A DNA stretch of 39,036 nt. It comes from a virus. The stretch lies in the IMG/VR virus record IMGVR_UViG_3300044960_000328, positions 1 to 39,036 of that record; one strand, 5' to 3'. Under the pieces are notes generated by a model. That model was given only the letters and a program-made list of their open reading frames with translations, searched no databases and was not told the DNA's origin. A program made the position numbers and the translations under genes. The first letter of the stretch is position 1, and each line of letters starts with the position of its first letter. Shown in pieces: positions 14,966 to 23,820 of this stretch.

Positions 14966-15354
14966 CACCCTGCGCGGGTGTACTTTTTACGCTTTTCCTT
15001 TTTGAGCGTGGAGAATTTGCCTTCGATAAAGTCCATCACCGCGCCTATCACCTTAGCGACGTTAAGCATATGCCGCCCGGTGTCGGAATAGATTTTGTCG
15101 AATGCCCCCTCTCCAAAAAAGGCATCCAACGTGATCCTCATAGTTTCGGTATATTTTCGTTCAATCTTCATTTGCTCCTCGACAGACATACTATCGACAT
15201 CTAACCGCTCCGCTTCTTTTGATTCTTTTAGAAATTGGTCGCGTATTATCAAATACTCCCTCAGTTTGTCGTCACTATAGTCAAGCACATAAACTTTCCC
15301 GGCTATCTCAAATTCTTGTGTGGGTGTATCGAAGGAAATCTTTATTCGCGTCAT
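14965..15354 (-). CDS. Tail assembly chaperone
   Basis: It starts at the ATG at 15354 (MTRIKISFDTPTQEFEIAGK) after GGGAGG; the longer frame is not used. The 129-aa product is charged and mostly helical after a short beta part, and ends with basic residues (KKEKRKKYTRAG). Its place between major tail protein and Gp15, and its size, identify it as the first chaperone of the tape measure protein. Confidence 0.8.
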   Translation of the reverse strand: MTRIKISFDTPTQEFEIAGKVYVLDYSDDKLREYLIIRDQFLKESKEAERLDVDSMSVEEQMKIERKYTETMRITLDAFFGEGAFDKIYSDTGRHMLNVAKVIGAVMDFIEGKFSTLKKEKRKKYTRAG

Positions 15355-15405
15355 ATTAGAACCTCCCAGATAAAAGGTAGTCCCCTGCACAAGGCAGGGG
15401 ATGTT

Positions 15406-15858
15406 CTATGGCGTTACTGGTGCTGGTGTGAAAGTGGGTTCCGCATTGAAATGGACTTGAACCTCGATTTCACCTTTCGCATTTGCCGCCCCCGACGGCC
15501 CACTAATCCCCGCAATGGTAACCGCTCCCTCGAACTGGTCGCCAGAAGGCAATTCCCAGCGGAATTGTGTTTCTCGCTCGTTCCCGACCGCCACCATCTT
15601 GGAGAAAATCCAATCTTGTGCGGCATCACCGAACTTGCGGTGTCCACTGAATGTGAGTGTCAATTGTCCGCCGGTCACAGTCGAAGTAAGGAAGCCGTCA
15701 CCATCCAAGTACGGCGTTTGATCCACTTCCTCATTCATACTAGGTTCAAAACTGTTGAAGCCAGCCGCCAATCTCGTCCACGTCTCCATCCCTGCGCCGG
15801 CTTCTGGTGTAGTATTGATGAAAAACATATGTTTGGATTGTAGCAACAACCCTTCCAT
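15406..15858 (-). CDS. Major tail tube protein
   Basis: The 150-aa product starts MEGLLLQSKHMFFINTTPEA after AAGGAGGAATAG. It has the tail-tube pattern: early aromatic segment, ETWTRLAAGFNSFEPSMNEE, then SGHRKFGDAAQDWIF and a terminal beta-rich domain (GEIEVQVHFNAEPTF). It forms stacked hexamer rings around the tape measure. A longer gap downstream (15355-15405) separates it from the chaperone gene. Confidence 0.88.
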   Translation of the reverse strand: MEGLLLQSKHMFFINTTPEAGAGMETWTRLAAGFNSFEPSMNEEVDQTPYLDGDGFLTSTVTGGQLTLTFSGHRKFGDAAQDWIFSKMVAVGNERETQFRWELPSGDQFEGAVTIAGISGPSGAANAKGEIEVQVHFNAEPTFTPAPVTP

Positions 15859-15861
15859 GAT

Positions 15862-16257
15862 CTATTCCTCCTTCAAGTACAATTCAGCTTCCAGCAAGGC
15901 GGTATAGATTCCGCCATAGCTGTCCCGCTCCACAAAATTGATTGTCGTCGTCAAATTGCAAGTGATGAACTGGTACGTTCCGTTCGCGCTAAGAATTGCG
16001 CCATTTCGCAACCCGTCCAACCCAAGCGCAATCTCCTGACAGGTATCGAAAGCAAGTACCTCATTTTCATGCCGGGTCAGAATCTGAAAGGGGAACTGGA
16101 TATATCGACTGCCGTCCATATCCTTTTCCGGTTCCCCTCCCGGTGTGGGACGGAGCGCAATATCATTCGGTTTCACCAGTAGACCTACAGAAAGTGGGGA
16201 TTTATACAGGGTGAACTGATCTTCGATATATGATTTGAGACGGAGAAAAAAGTCCAC
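15862..16257 (-). CDS. Tail terminator (minor capsid 3 type)
   Basis: The start is a GTG at 16257 behind a G-rich site (GGGGGTAG). The 131-aa product has the pattern of A118-type Minor_capsid_3 proteins: helix (FFLRLKSYIEDQF), SVGLLVKPNDIALRPTPGGE, RYIQFPFQILTRHEN, CQEIALGL and a final strand EAELYLKEE. It completes the tail and joins it to the head. Confidence 0.8.
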   Translation of the reverse strand: MDFFLRLKSYIEDQFTLYKSPLSVGLLVKPNDIALRPTPGGEPEKDMDGSRYIQFPFQILTRHENEVLAFDTCQEIALGLDGLRNGAILSANGTYQFITCNLTTTINFVERDSYGGIYTALLEAELYLKEE

Positions 16258-16263
16258 CTGCCG

Positions 16264-16617
16264 CTACCCCCTCGCGTTCCGTTTCGCCACCGTCTTCAGC
16301 AACTTGACCCAACCCGCTAGGTGTGCAGCTTTCGCGCGGTTGAACCACAGCCCGCCTGCATTCGGGTTCTTGTCTTTGCTGAAGTTGTATTGCGGATTGT
16401 AAAACAACCTCCGCGCATACTTGGTGTTCCAAATGATCTTGCCTTTTCCAAACTGCGTCTCCCGGATAGAGGAAGCGATAAGCTCCCCTTTGTCTTGAGG
16501 AGCATAATAATTCGAATCCTTCAGCACCTGAGCATCCAGCTCTTTTTGCCCTTCCTCGCTGATTCGGGAAAGGGTTCGCGAGATACCACTAAGGTCAACC
16601 CGAACGTTGATTTTCAC
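16264..16617 (-). CDS. Head-tail joining protein (minor capsid 2 type)
   Basis: The 117-aa product starts MKINVRVDLSGISRTLSRIS. YYAPQDKGELIASSIRETQF followed by KGKIIWNTKYARRLFYNPQY is typical of the HK97 gp10/Minor_capsid_2 group. A second typical part is AGGLWFNRAKAAHLAGW. It acts as a neck protein. It overlaps the preceding gene by four bases. Confidence 0.82.
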   Translation of the reverse strand: MKINVRVDLSGISRTLSRISEEGQKELDAQVLKDSNYYAPQDKGELIASSIRETQFGKGKIIWNTKYARRLFYNPQYNFSKDKNPNAGGLWFNRAKAAHLAGWVKLLKTVAKRNARG

Positions 16618-16952
16618 TTTAGCCCCACCTCCACATGATGAAGACGGGAAGCGCCGTACATCGGTGACACCCGCACCACCTCATATGTCTGTCCGTTCCA
16701 CGTCACTTTCCCGCGCTCTTCTATCGTCACCGTCGGGGTGGAGTGGACGGCATCGACGAACATGACAAACCGTACCTCGATGTTGTCCTTGATTGCGGAT
16801 CGGGAAACAAATTCTCCCGTCGTAGGTGCCGAAATGCGGACATGCGATATCGTCACAGGCGGTTCCGGTGCGCTGTTCCACCCACCATCATCTTGCGGTG
16901 GTTGGTACTCCACCGAATGGATGAGGAGGCGCTTGGGTATCGGCCTACCCAT
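16614..16952 (-). CDS. Head closure protein (minor capsid 1 type)
   Basis: The 112-aa product is a small beta-barrel type neck protein: KRLLIHSVEYQPPQDDGGW, VRISAPTTGEFVSRSAIKDN and a terminal TWNGQTYEVVRVSPMYGASR with LHHVEVGLK. This matches Minor_capsid_1 proteins next to the adaptor in A118-like phages. It overlaps the adaptor gene by eight bases. Confidence 0.82.
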   Translation of the reverse strand: MGRPIPKRLLIHSVEYQPPQDDGGWNSAPEPPVTISHVRISAPTTGEFVSRSAIKDNIEVRFVMFVDAVHSTPTVTIEERGKVTWNGQTYEVVRVSPMYGASRLHHVEVGLK

Positions 16953-17346
16953 AAGTAGCCAACCCCCGATACAACAGCCCGGACGAAAGCAGGAAGGCAG
17001 TGGCTGACGGACTGATCCGGTTCGCCTTCATCTCCCCCTGCCCACCGCCTGAATAGCTGAATGAGCCAATGGCGACACTCTGCATATCACTCGTTCCCGC
17101 GTTTACCTCCGCGTCTCCGCCATTCATGACGTAAAACTCCACCTGCGCCGCCGTCGCTTTTTCCACCAAAGCGATTTGAAGTTCTGACAACCCTTCTTTC
17201 CAATCCTCTTTCCCGAACAGTCGATAGTCCGTCATCTGATCGACGATATCTGATGCCCGGTTGATGAACCGTTGCAGGTCGGCAGCGTCGGCTGGCTGGC
17301 TGCCTTGGTACTCATTTTCATAGTACTCTGGGGTGATATAGGACAT
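16945..17346 (-). CDS. Head-tail adaptor
   Basis: The 133-aa product starts MSYITPEYYENEYQGSQPAD after AGGAGGGGTGAACC. The helical connector pattern is clear (ADLQRFINRASDIVDQMTDY, LVEKATAAQVEFYVMNGGDA, SVAIGSFSYSGG, SPSATAFLLSSGLLYRG). It binds beneath the portal. It is the first of the neck genes. Confidence 0.85.
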   Translation of the reverse strand: MSYITPEYYENEYQGSQPADAADLQRFINRASDIVDQMTDYRLFGKEDWKEGLSELQIALVEKATAAQVEFYVMNGGDAEVNAGTSDMQSVAIGSFSYSGGGQGEMKANRISPSATAFLLSSGLLYRGLATYG

Positions 17347-17358
17347 GGTTCACCCCTC

Positions 17359-17589
17359 CTATTTGTCCGCCTTTTTCTTTGCTTTTTTCGCTTCCTCCAG
17401 CTCCGCTTTTAGCCGCTCGATTTCGTCCAGGGCTTTGTTGTGCTCTCCGATTGGAACGAATCGCCCTCCAGTAGCCCTCTGTACCACTTCCCCCTTATCG
17501 TCTATTTCGTCATACCCCTGTTTGAGGTAACTGGGTACCGCCTGCTCCATAACAGTCAGTACTCGATTCCCCTTTTTCACCTTTGCCAT
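17359..17589 (-). CDS. Small head-module protein (76 aa)
   Basis: It starts MAKVKKGNRVLTVMEQAVPS after AGGAGGGGATAAA. A short N-terminal globular part (SYLKQGYDEIDDKGEVVQRA) is followed by a Lys/Glu-rich coiled coil. Proteins of this form sit directly after the major capsid gene in many Bacilli siphophages; their role is not established. It may decorate or stabilise the head (inference). Confidence 0.7.
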   Translation of the reverse strand: MAKVKKGNRVLTVMEQAVPSYLKQGYDEIDDKGEVVQRATGGRFVPIGEHNKALDEIERLKAELEEAKKAKKKADK

Positions 17590-17638
17590 TTTATCCCCTC
17601 CTCAAAGGTAGGGAGAGCAGTTATATCCACTCTCCCGA

Positions 17639-18532
17639 TTAGACCGATGCCCGGTTGATTGCGATTCCCGGTACTTTGCGCTCGATAGCGAAGACATCCC
17701 AATATAGACGCTCATAATAGAGGTACTTCCCGCCGGTTGTTGCAGAAGGTTGATCCAAGGAAACAAACTCATACTTCTGAGGCGCAATGATAGACATGGG
17801 ATGGATCAAGATCATATTGATCTGCAACGCTCCAACCGCCGGGACAGCTCCTTCCGTGAAGTCATATGCGGTTTTCATGCGGGAAGAGGGGACCGTAACA
17901 AGCGTGACATCGTCCAAAGAGCGGACAGATCGATTGATTGCGCCGTTGTTGTTCGTCACCATGATTTGACGTTGGATTTGTTCGGCATTTTTCAATGCCC
18001 TATAAACAGGAGGAGTGACATAAAGGATACGCCCCTCACTCGGAACTTCCGCTTCATCCATCTGCTCCATCAAGTCATCATAGACCGTCAGGGCATTTGC
18101 GTCAGTGATCGCCGTTGTATCAGCAACACCACCGTACGTTTCGAACTCCGTGTGTAATTTACTTGCCATATACTTGTCCATCTCCGGGATTTTCTGCTCA
18201 TCGTTGAAAACCCGCGTGATATTGGCGATGCTGACAGCGAGATTCGTTTCGTCGATGTCCTGCGGGTCGACCAGAGTGCGGAACTCCCGGTCATGTTCCA
18301 GCGTTTTGGCTTCCCAACTGTTATCAACCTTGCGGGTATATGCCCCGATAGAATCCCGGTTAACGTCCACCATCCCCGTCACGTCAATGCGCGGGATTTG
18401 GATGGTCTTCGCATTCACCCACCGGATACGTTCATTGTTCGGGGTGTTATATAGCGCATTAAACCGCAATGCTTGGGAAAACTTCTGTTGCAACGCCTGT
18501 TGATACTGTTCAGCGTAGTTCAAAACTGCCAT
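17639..18532 (-). CDS. Major capsid protein
   Basis: The 297-aa product starts MAVLNYAEQYQQALQQKFSQ after AAGGAGTGGTAAACG. It has an HK97-fold pattern as in A118-like phages: WVNAKTIQIPRIDVTGMVD, the E-loop area YTRKVDNSWEAKTLEHDREF, the spine-helix region DKYMASKLHTEF, and RILYVTPPVYRAL. It follows the scaffold gene and precedes the connector genes. Confidence 0.92.
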   Translation of the reverse strand: MAVLNYAEQYQQALQQKFSQALRFNALYNTPNNERIRWVNAKTIQIPRIDVTGMVDVNRDSIGAYTRKVDNSWEAKTLEHDREFRTLVDPQDIDETNLAVSIANITRVFNDEQKIPEMDKYMASKLHTEFETYGGVADTTAITDANALTVYDDLMEQMDEAEVPSEGRILYVTPPVYRALKNAEQIQRQIMVTNNNGAINRSVRSLDDVTLVTVPSSRMKTAYDFTEGAVPAVGALQINMILIHPMSIIAPQKYEFVSLDQPSATTGGKYLYYERLYWDVFAIERKVPGIAINRASV

Positions 18533-18545
18533 CGTTTACCACTCC

Positions 18546-19166
18546 TTATGATTTGAATGCTTCCAGCCACTTGTCCATTTCCGTCTGTGGCTGTTTTTTG
18601 TGTTGCCCCGTCGTAAAAGTAGGCTTTTTTTCCTCCTGCTGTTCCTGTGCCGCCTTGAAATGCGGGTACCTTTCCACTACCTTTTGGATCGCCGCATCCA
18701 TGTCCGTTTCATCATCGACAAGTGTTTTCGCCAGGGTCACGACATCGGGAACGGCATCAGCATTAACACCCGCTTTCATAGCCGAAATTTGCGCCTTCAG
18801 CGTGGCATTTTCCTCAGCATAAGTGTTATGCTTCTCCTCCAGTTCCTTCAGCCGCTCCGCCTGCTTCTCGGCTTCCGTCTTCTGCGACTCCTGCCACTCC
18901 TTGAACTTCTGGAGCCCTTCTTTTGCGTTGTCGAAATCATCCATTCCCAACTGCTTCAAAAGCTTTTCCTGCGCCTTCTTCGCCTCTTTCGCCGCGATCC
19001 GGTTCAGATCGTCCTGCGTGAAAGTAGGCTGTTCTCCCGGTTGATCGGGTTGATCCGGTTGTTCTCCTCCCGCGTTTTCGGCTTGCGGGTTGCCATCTTC
19101 TCCTCCGCCTTCTTCGCCATCAGCGAAAAATTGGAGGTTCATACGCAATATATCTTGTTCCATCAT
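18546..19166 (-). CDS. Scaffolding protein (DUF4355 type)
   Basis: The start is the ATG at 19166, seven bases after GGGAGG. The ~206-aa product begins MMEQDILRMNLQFFADGEEG, which carries the MNLQFFA motif typical of phage scaffolds. It continues with an acidic Gln/Pro-rich part, a long coiled coil (about 60-125) and a charged C-terminal helix (TEMDKWLEAFK). It guides capsid assembly and is lost or cleaved later. Confidence 0.88.
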   Translation of the reverse strand: MMEQDILRMNLQFFADGEEGGGEDGNPQAENAGGEQPDQPDQPGEQPTFTQDDLNRIAAKEAKKAQEKLLKQLGMDDFDNAKEGLQKFKEWQESQKTEAEKQAERLKELEEKHNTYAEENATLKAQISAMKAGVNADAVPDVVTLAKTLVDDETDMDAAIQKVVERYPHFKAAQEQQEEKKPTFTTGQHKKQPQTEMDKWLEAFKS

Positions 19167-19244
19167 TTGAAATCCTCCCATTTATGGGTGTTTGGTACTT
19201 CCGTTTTCTTTAACGTCGCTCCCGGATAAACCGACAAGATGAAT

Positions 19245-20357
19245 CTATGAATAAATCTGTTCGCGGTCTCGCCGTCGTGTGCGCCCTGTTTCCTCAATGA
19301 ATTTTCTCATTTGCGCCTGCCGCTTTCTGACTAGTTTCCGGGCCTCTCTCGCTCCTTCTTCGTCACCCATCGCCTCCAGCATTCGGGCTTCCGTTTTCGC
19401 CTGTCGGATGGCTCTCTCCAGCCGCCTTTGTATCTGGCTGTTTTGGTACGCCCGGTCGTTCTGCTCAGCCGGATATGGGTTGTATCGCTTTTCAGAGATG
19501 CCAGGAAAGTATGGGTACTGGAAATGCCCACAGTTGATACCGAATAGCCCATCCGGTTGCCCCCGACTGGTGTTCGACAATGACGGGTATCCCGGTGTGC
19601 GTCCTCCACGGCTGTATATTTTCCCTTGATACGGCGCGCATTTGGGACGGGCTCCTGCGTGGCTCGATACTTCCACCAGATCGACACCCCATCCGTCGAA
19701 ACGTGTTTCCTGCATATCATTTGTTACCCGGTTGCTCATGGTACGGGTCACCATCGAAATATATCCTTCCGCGCTCCACCTGCGCCCCTGTTTGTCGATG
19801 AGTGCAGGAATCCCTTGCCGGGCCCACGCCTTCACTGTTGAACGGAGCGCCTCTTGGTGCGTTTTCGTCCCCGCCAGCACTTCCGCTGTCGTTCGGTTGA
19901 TGATGTCCCGGTATACCTGCTGAGATTGCGCCAGCATAGTGGAGTTCACCAGATTCAGAATGTCGCGGGCTTGCGCCTCATAGGTGCCGAGTATCCGGAT
20001 GATGGTAGGGTCTTGCATCGGTGGTGGTGGTGGCGTGATTGGAGCCCCCTTTTTCATCGCCGCCTGCAACAGGGATTCATTCGGCCCAATACCCTCAATA
20101 CCCGCCTCCCTCAGCATGTTCATGAAATCGCGAACGCCCACACCAGCCATCCGCGCTAACACTCGGATATTTTCCTGCGTCAGACCGCCTAATTGGTTGA
20201 GCTTGGTGGCTTGCCAAACTACCACGTCATCGATCACCAAGCCAGGGGTGCCTTTGAGCCGCTTGGCGATGTTGATTAGCATCTGCGTTTGAATTTGCAG
20301 ATAGATATCGATGACCGGCTGCGCTAGTTGCTGAAGTCGTACCGGGTTGATAGGCAT
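19245..20357 (-). CDS. Phage minor capsid protein 2
   Basis: The ~370-aa product starts at the ATG at 20357 (MPINPVRLQQLAQPVIDIYL), overlapping the portal stop (TGATG). It matches the Phage_min_cap2 family: helical N-terminus (IQTQMLINIAKRLKG), GIGPNESLLQAAM, then the MuF-like part with DGWGVDLVEVSSHAGARPKC, APYQGKIYS and NCGHFQYPYFPGIS. The C-terminus is a long charged helix. It is an internal or portal-bound head protein. Confidence 0.9.
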   Translation of the reverse strand: MPINPVRLQQLAQPVIDIYLQIQTQMLINIAKRLKGTPGLVIDDVVVWQATKLNQLGGLTQENIRVLARMAGVGVRDFMNMLREAGIEGIGPNESLLQAAMKKGAPITPPPPPMQDPTIIRILGTYEAQARDILNLVNSTMLAQSQQVYRDIINRTTAEVLAGTKTHQEALRSTVKAWARQGIPALIDKQGRRWSAEGYISMVTRTMSNRVTNDMQETRFDGWGVDLVEVSSHAGARPKCAPYQGKIYSRGGRTPGYPSLSNTSRGQPDGLFGINCGHFQYPYFPGISEKRYNPYPAEQNDRAYQNSQIQRRLERAIRQAKTEARMLEAMGDEEGAREARKLVRKRQAQMRKFIEETGRTRRRDREQIYS

Positions 20358-21874
20358 CAAGCATCACCTTCCCCCTGCTCCTCCCCATCCTGACCGAACA
20401 TGTCGAAAACATCCGGTGTATCGGTAGCCGTCTCCTCCCTCACCGCTCCCACCATTTCCTCCGCCTGTTCTTCGGTGAAGTGCAGGATTTTCTGTAGAGC
20501 GTATGCCTTCGTGATTACGCCGGCTGTCAGCAGTTTCAGGTAGTAGTCCGCGTTCGCGTCCCGATCCTCCGCTATGGAGTCGTCGAAATCAACCGTCACC
20601 TCATAGTCAGACGGAACGCTGAAAAGCCCGTACAACTGCGCCGCCTCACCGATAGTAGTGATGAGGTTTTTCAGTCCCTCTTCGACTATGGTTTCGTGGC
20701 TGTTTTTGGTGCGGAATGTCTTACTATTTTCGCTGACAACCTCTGTTGCCGTCTTCACGCCCTGACCGTCGAACGTGAACGTACCAGCAGAAAAACCAAT
20801 CTGCATCGAAAGGATATCCAGCAGTGCTTGAATCGCCGCAACATGTTCCTCCACGCGAAGTTCCACGCTGTTGTCATGTATTTTCTGCTGATCTATCGAC
20901 ATTTCAAGGTTGAAAGCTTGGTATACCTCATCATTTGCGTCGAAGTAACGGCGATGTGTTCCCGTTTCCGGATCGACAACCGTTTTCACCGCTGTCGCAG
21001 GAATGAGAATACGTTTTTTCCCTAGCCGAAACTCCCGCATAAAGGAATCGAAAGCCACGTCAAGCGCCTTCAGCGTGTCCAAAGCGTTCGCATAGATGGA
21101 GATCCCCAGCGGGCTTTGTAGGTCGAAGTTGTTCGCGATATTGGGTTTGAAGTAGACGAACAACGGCCGTGTAAGTCCTGTGATCCGCGTTTCCTCTTCC
21201 AATTCGGGATGAAGAGTCTCAAGCGGAACCAAGCGACCCAGTTCGCCCTCCGTCTCCGACTCATACAGTTCATTCCTAACGACGTATTCCACGCCTTCCC
21301 ACTCGTGCCATTCTAGGAGGGTATAGTGTTTGCTTTGCCGTCGTGCGACATTGACGAACACACCCTCCTGAATATCGCCGTTCGCGTAGGATAAGGGAAT
21401 GAAGCAGTCAGCGGTGACATAGGAAAGCTTCATTTTCAGTTGCCCGGTTCGATCCCTTGCGACGTGGACTTTCCAAACCTTCCCGCCCAGCGCAAACATG
21501 AACTCCAGCGCATCCTGAAATTCGTGGTAGAACCGGTTTTCGCTGAATACGGTCTGTATTTCGTCGGAGTACTGAGAATCCGATATATGAACCTCGCATT
21601 TCTCATTGAAAATCAGCTTCGCCATTTCTTCTGCGGCAATCTTACCCATGCGAAGGGTCTCCATCCTGCGTGTCTTCGGCCCTTCGACGGTCGTAAACTT
21701 CACCTTATGCCAATCCTCGCAATATCCCCTGTAAACCTCGAACCAATGCTCGATTTTCCTGTAAAACTCATCTTCAACCGGGATATTCGCTAGATTGTTA
21801 ACTGACTTGATGTTTTTAATCAGGCCCATTCTCTGCATCACCTGCCTTACTTTCGCCCATAGGCTTTTTATCAT
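20357..21874 (-). CDS. Portal protein
   Basis: The 505-aa product is a portal of the SPP1 gp6/A118 type, forming the ring through which DNA enters and leaves. Visible marks are RMGKIAAEEMAKLIFNEKCE, FALGGKVWKVHVARD, SPLGISIYANALDTLKALD (stem helix region), SAGTFTFDGQGVKTATEVVS and an acidic tail. The start follows a weak GGTGAG and a stem-loop in the TerL-portal gap. Confidence 0.93.
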   Translation of the reverse strand: MIKSLWAKVRQVMQRMGLIKNIKSVNNLANIPVEDEFYRKIEHWFEVYRGYCEDWHKVKFTTVEGPKTRRMETLRMGKIAAEEMAKLIFNEKCEVHISDSQYSDEIQTVFSENRFYHEFQDALEFMFALGGKVWKVHVARDRTGQLKMKLSYVTADCFIPLSYANGDIQEGVFVNVARRQSKHYTLLEWHEWEGVEYVVRNELYESETEGELGRLVPLETLHPELEEETRITGLTRPLFVYFKPNIANNFDLQSPLGISIYANALDTLKALDVAFDSFMREFRLGKKRILIPATAVKTVVDPETGTHRRYFDANDEVYQAFNLEMSIDQQKIHDNSVELRVEEHVAAIQALLDILSMQIGFSAGTFTFDGQGVKTATEVVSENSKTFRTKNSHETIVEEGLKNLITTIGEAAQLYGLFSVPSDYEVTVDFDDSIAEDRDANADYYLKLLTAGVITKAYALQKILHFTEEQAEEMVGAVREETATDTPDVFDMFGQDGEEQGEGDA

Positions 21875-21912
21875 GTTCTCACCGCCTAAAAAATGCCTTT
21901 TTTACGCCATTT

Positions 21913-21948
21913 CTAACTACCGATAAGAAAAGAGGTATCGGAAGTTAG
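21913..21948. other. Stem-loop overlapping the TerL stop codon
   Basis: CTAACT-A-CCGATA (21913-21925) pairs with TATCGG-A-AGTTAG (21936-21948), 12 of 13 positions, with a 10-nt loop. No clear T-run follows. It may tune portal expression relative to terminase by attenuation or processing (inference). Confidence 0.6.
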
Positions 21949-23210
21949 AGAACATATCTCCTATAAAAGTAATTGATTGCATATCGGAACTCGTCCATAG
22001 CGTGGTTAAAATCGTCGATGGGTTTCCCGTTCTGCGCGCGGCAATACATCCCGATCTCTTTGACAAAGTTGTAATGTCCATGTTTCTCGTTCTCGACAAG
22101 AAAAAAACGCCCTTCGGATATGGCGTTTTGCGCTCGTTCTATTCCTACCTCTATCCCCTTCGTGCTTCCCTTCACGTCCTTTGCGTTGTTGTCGGCGGGT
22201 CTTGTGTCGATCCCGACCAATCGCAATTCCTCCCGAAGTGATCGGCATGAAGGGTCTACGAAAAACTCAGTCCATCGCATTTCATACCGTTCAACGCACC
22301 ATTCCACGAAAGCCTTGATTTCCCGTGCATAGACCGACATGGCTTTTACCTGTCCCGTTTCCGTTCCGCTGTGGTAGTAATGCGCAACCCTGTTCAAGCG
22401 GAATTTCCCCTCGTGTCGCGTGACAATGTTGCAACTGACGGATGTTGCATCACTTTGCCCGCCGTCTGCGCTGAAATACATTTCGTAGCGCTTTCCCAAT
22501 ATGGTGGTTTCTATGTGCCGTTCCATATCGAACATGCCGTATATAACGCCTTCAGGCATCACCCGCTTCCCTTCCCAGTCCCGCGCGAAAAGATAAGGGT
22601 TCTTCTCTAGCGTCCGCCTGATCTCCTCTTTCCGCTCGTCGGTGATGATCGGGTTGTCACGAATCGTCCAATGCCTCCAGCGTGTATCCTGCACGTCGAA
22701 CACTTCCCGGATAACCGGGTGGTTCGGAGCGGGTGGGTTCAAATCCGCCAAATGATACCGCATCTTCGCCGCGAACGTCCGCCTGAAGCATTCTTGAATC
22801 ATGTCCATGTGGAGGAGGTTAATTTCACAGAACACAACGGAACCAAGCGACATCCCTGTAATCGCCTTCACGCTGTCCGCTTTCCCGCCGCCTTTGTAAT
22901 AGACGCGCTTTATCCCGTTCGGCGTGTGGGCTTCCAAATGATCCCCGTTTTCATCGTGTCGGATCGTCGCCAGACTGCCGAAAATGTGCTTCAGCCCTAA
23001 TCCATCAGATTCCATGATGAGTCTATACGCCTGCTCCTGATTGTACGCCACCACAAGATGGTTTTCGTCGGGAGTAATCGCCAAATACCGCGCATAACGA
23101 AAAACGCCCGCCGTCGTCTTACCGGATCTCGGCGTGCCTTCGTTCACCTCAAGTGTCACGTCAAACGGCGCGCGGATGATCTCCTTTTGCTTCGGCGAAA
23201 ACTCAATCAT
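21945..23210 (-). CDS. Terminase large subunit
   Basis: The ~421-aa packaging motor has an N-terminal ATPase and C-terminal nuclease. Numbered from the GTG at 23213, Walker A is GTPRSGKT (26-33), Walker B VVFCE (126-130) and the nuclease acidic residues D250 (SADGGQSD), D320 (FFVDPS) and D401/D407 (DDFNHAMDEFRYA). The ATG at 23210 is preferred; it overlaps the TerS 3' end. Confidence 0.95.
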   Translation of the reverse strand: MIEFSPKQKEIIRAPFDVTLEVNEGTPRSGKTTAGVFRYARYLAITPDENHLVVAYNQEQAYRLIMESDGLGLKHIFGSLATIRHDENGDHLEAHTPNGIKRVYYKGGGKADSVKAITGMSLGSVVFCEINLLHMDMIQECFRRTFAAKMRYHLADLNPPAPNHPVIREVFDVQDTRWRHWTIRDNPIITDERKEEIRRTLEKNPYLFARDWEGKRVMPEGVIYGMFDMERHIETTILGKRYEMYFSADGGQSDATSVSCNIVTRHEGKFRLNRVAHYYHSGTETGQVKAMSVYAREIKAFVEWCVERYEMRWTEFFVDPSCRSLREELRLVGIDTRPADNNAKDVKGSTKGIEVGIERAQNAISEGRFFLVENEKHGHYNFVKEIGMYCRAQNGKPIDDFNHAMDEFRYAINYFYRRYVL

Positions 23211-23700
23211 CACTTTTCACCACATCAATAAGCGCCTCTAATAAGCTTGTATCTTTACTTGCGCCCTTCAATAGCTTGGTTTTCTCTTTGATATGTTCCG
23301 TCTCCGCCGACTTCTTCTCAATCTCTGCCGCCGTCCGCTGGATCGAATCAGGCAACTTAAATTCCAACTCATTCAGTTCTTTCACTCCGCCCAAAAAGGC
23401 GTTACTGTTCGCCTGTCTAACGCCATTTATTTCTATATCAGCCCTAGAAGTATCAACCAACCAAATAAGCTCCTGAACGGCCCTTTCCCTCGTCCACAGA
23501 GCTTTCTTTTGGTGCTCTTTTATCAGTTCGTTGTACCTTGCAGCAATCTTGTGGTTAGAAAACAGTTTTGATGCCTGTTCATCTATCGTTGTTTCTTTCA
23601 TTCGTTCACAATTATAAGCCTGTTTGTACGCTTTACGCTGGCTTAAGCCAGCAACAATCCCTTGTACGAACTTCTCCTGCTTCGGTGTCAGCTTCGCCAT
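23203..23700 (-). CDS. Terminase small subunit
   Basis: The 165-aa product starts MAKLTPKQEKFVQGIVAGLS, the classic Terminase_2 HTH beginning, with AYKQAYNC and TIDEQASKLFSNHKIAARYN. The remainder is a central oligomerisation helix region ending in an acidic tail. It binds the packaging site and recruits TerL. Start after GGTGGTGAT. Confidence 0.93.
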   Translation of the reverse strand: MAKLTPKQEKFVQGIVAGLSQRKAYKQAYNCERMKETTIDEQASKLFSNHKIAARYNELIKEHQKKALWTRERAVQELIWLVDTSRADIEINGVRQANSNAFLGGVKELNELEFKLPDSIQRTAAEIEKKSAETEHIKEKTKLLKGASKDTSLLEALIDVVKSDD

Positions 23701-23727
23701 ATCACCACCTCATTCCGACTGATCCTT

Positions 23728-23814
23728 TCACTCCTCATCCTGTCTCAATGCTTTCACTTCTTTGACGAGTCGCTCGGAATTTCTAGCCATAGTTTTCGCG
23801 TATTTTTCATTCAT
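23728..23814 (-). CDS. Possible 28-aa peptide before TerS
   Basis: The frame begins MNEKYAKTMARNSERLVKEV and is a single charged helix. It fills the gap between the poly-gamma-glutamate hydrolase and TerS, with a weak GTGAAGAAAG upstream. No other support. Confidence 0.35.
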   Translation of the reverse strand: MNEKYAKTMARNSERLVKEVKALRQDEE

Positions 23815-23820
23815 CTTTCT

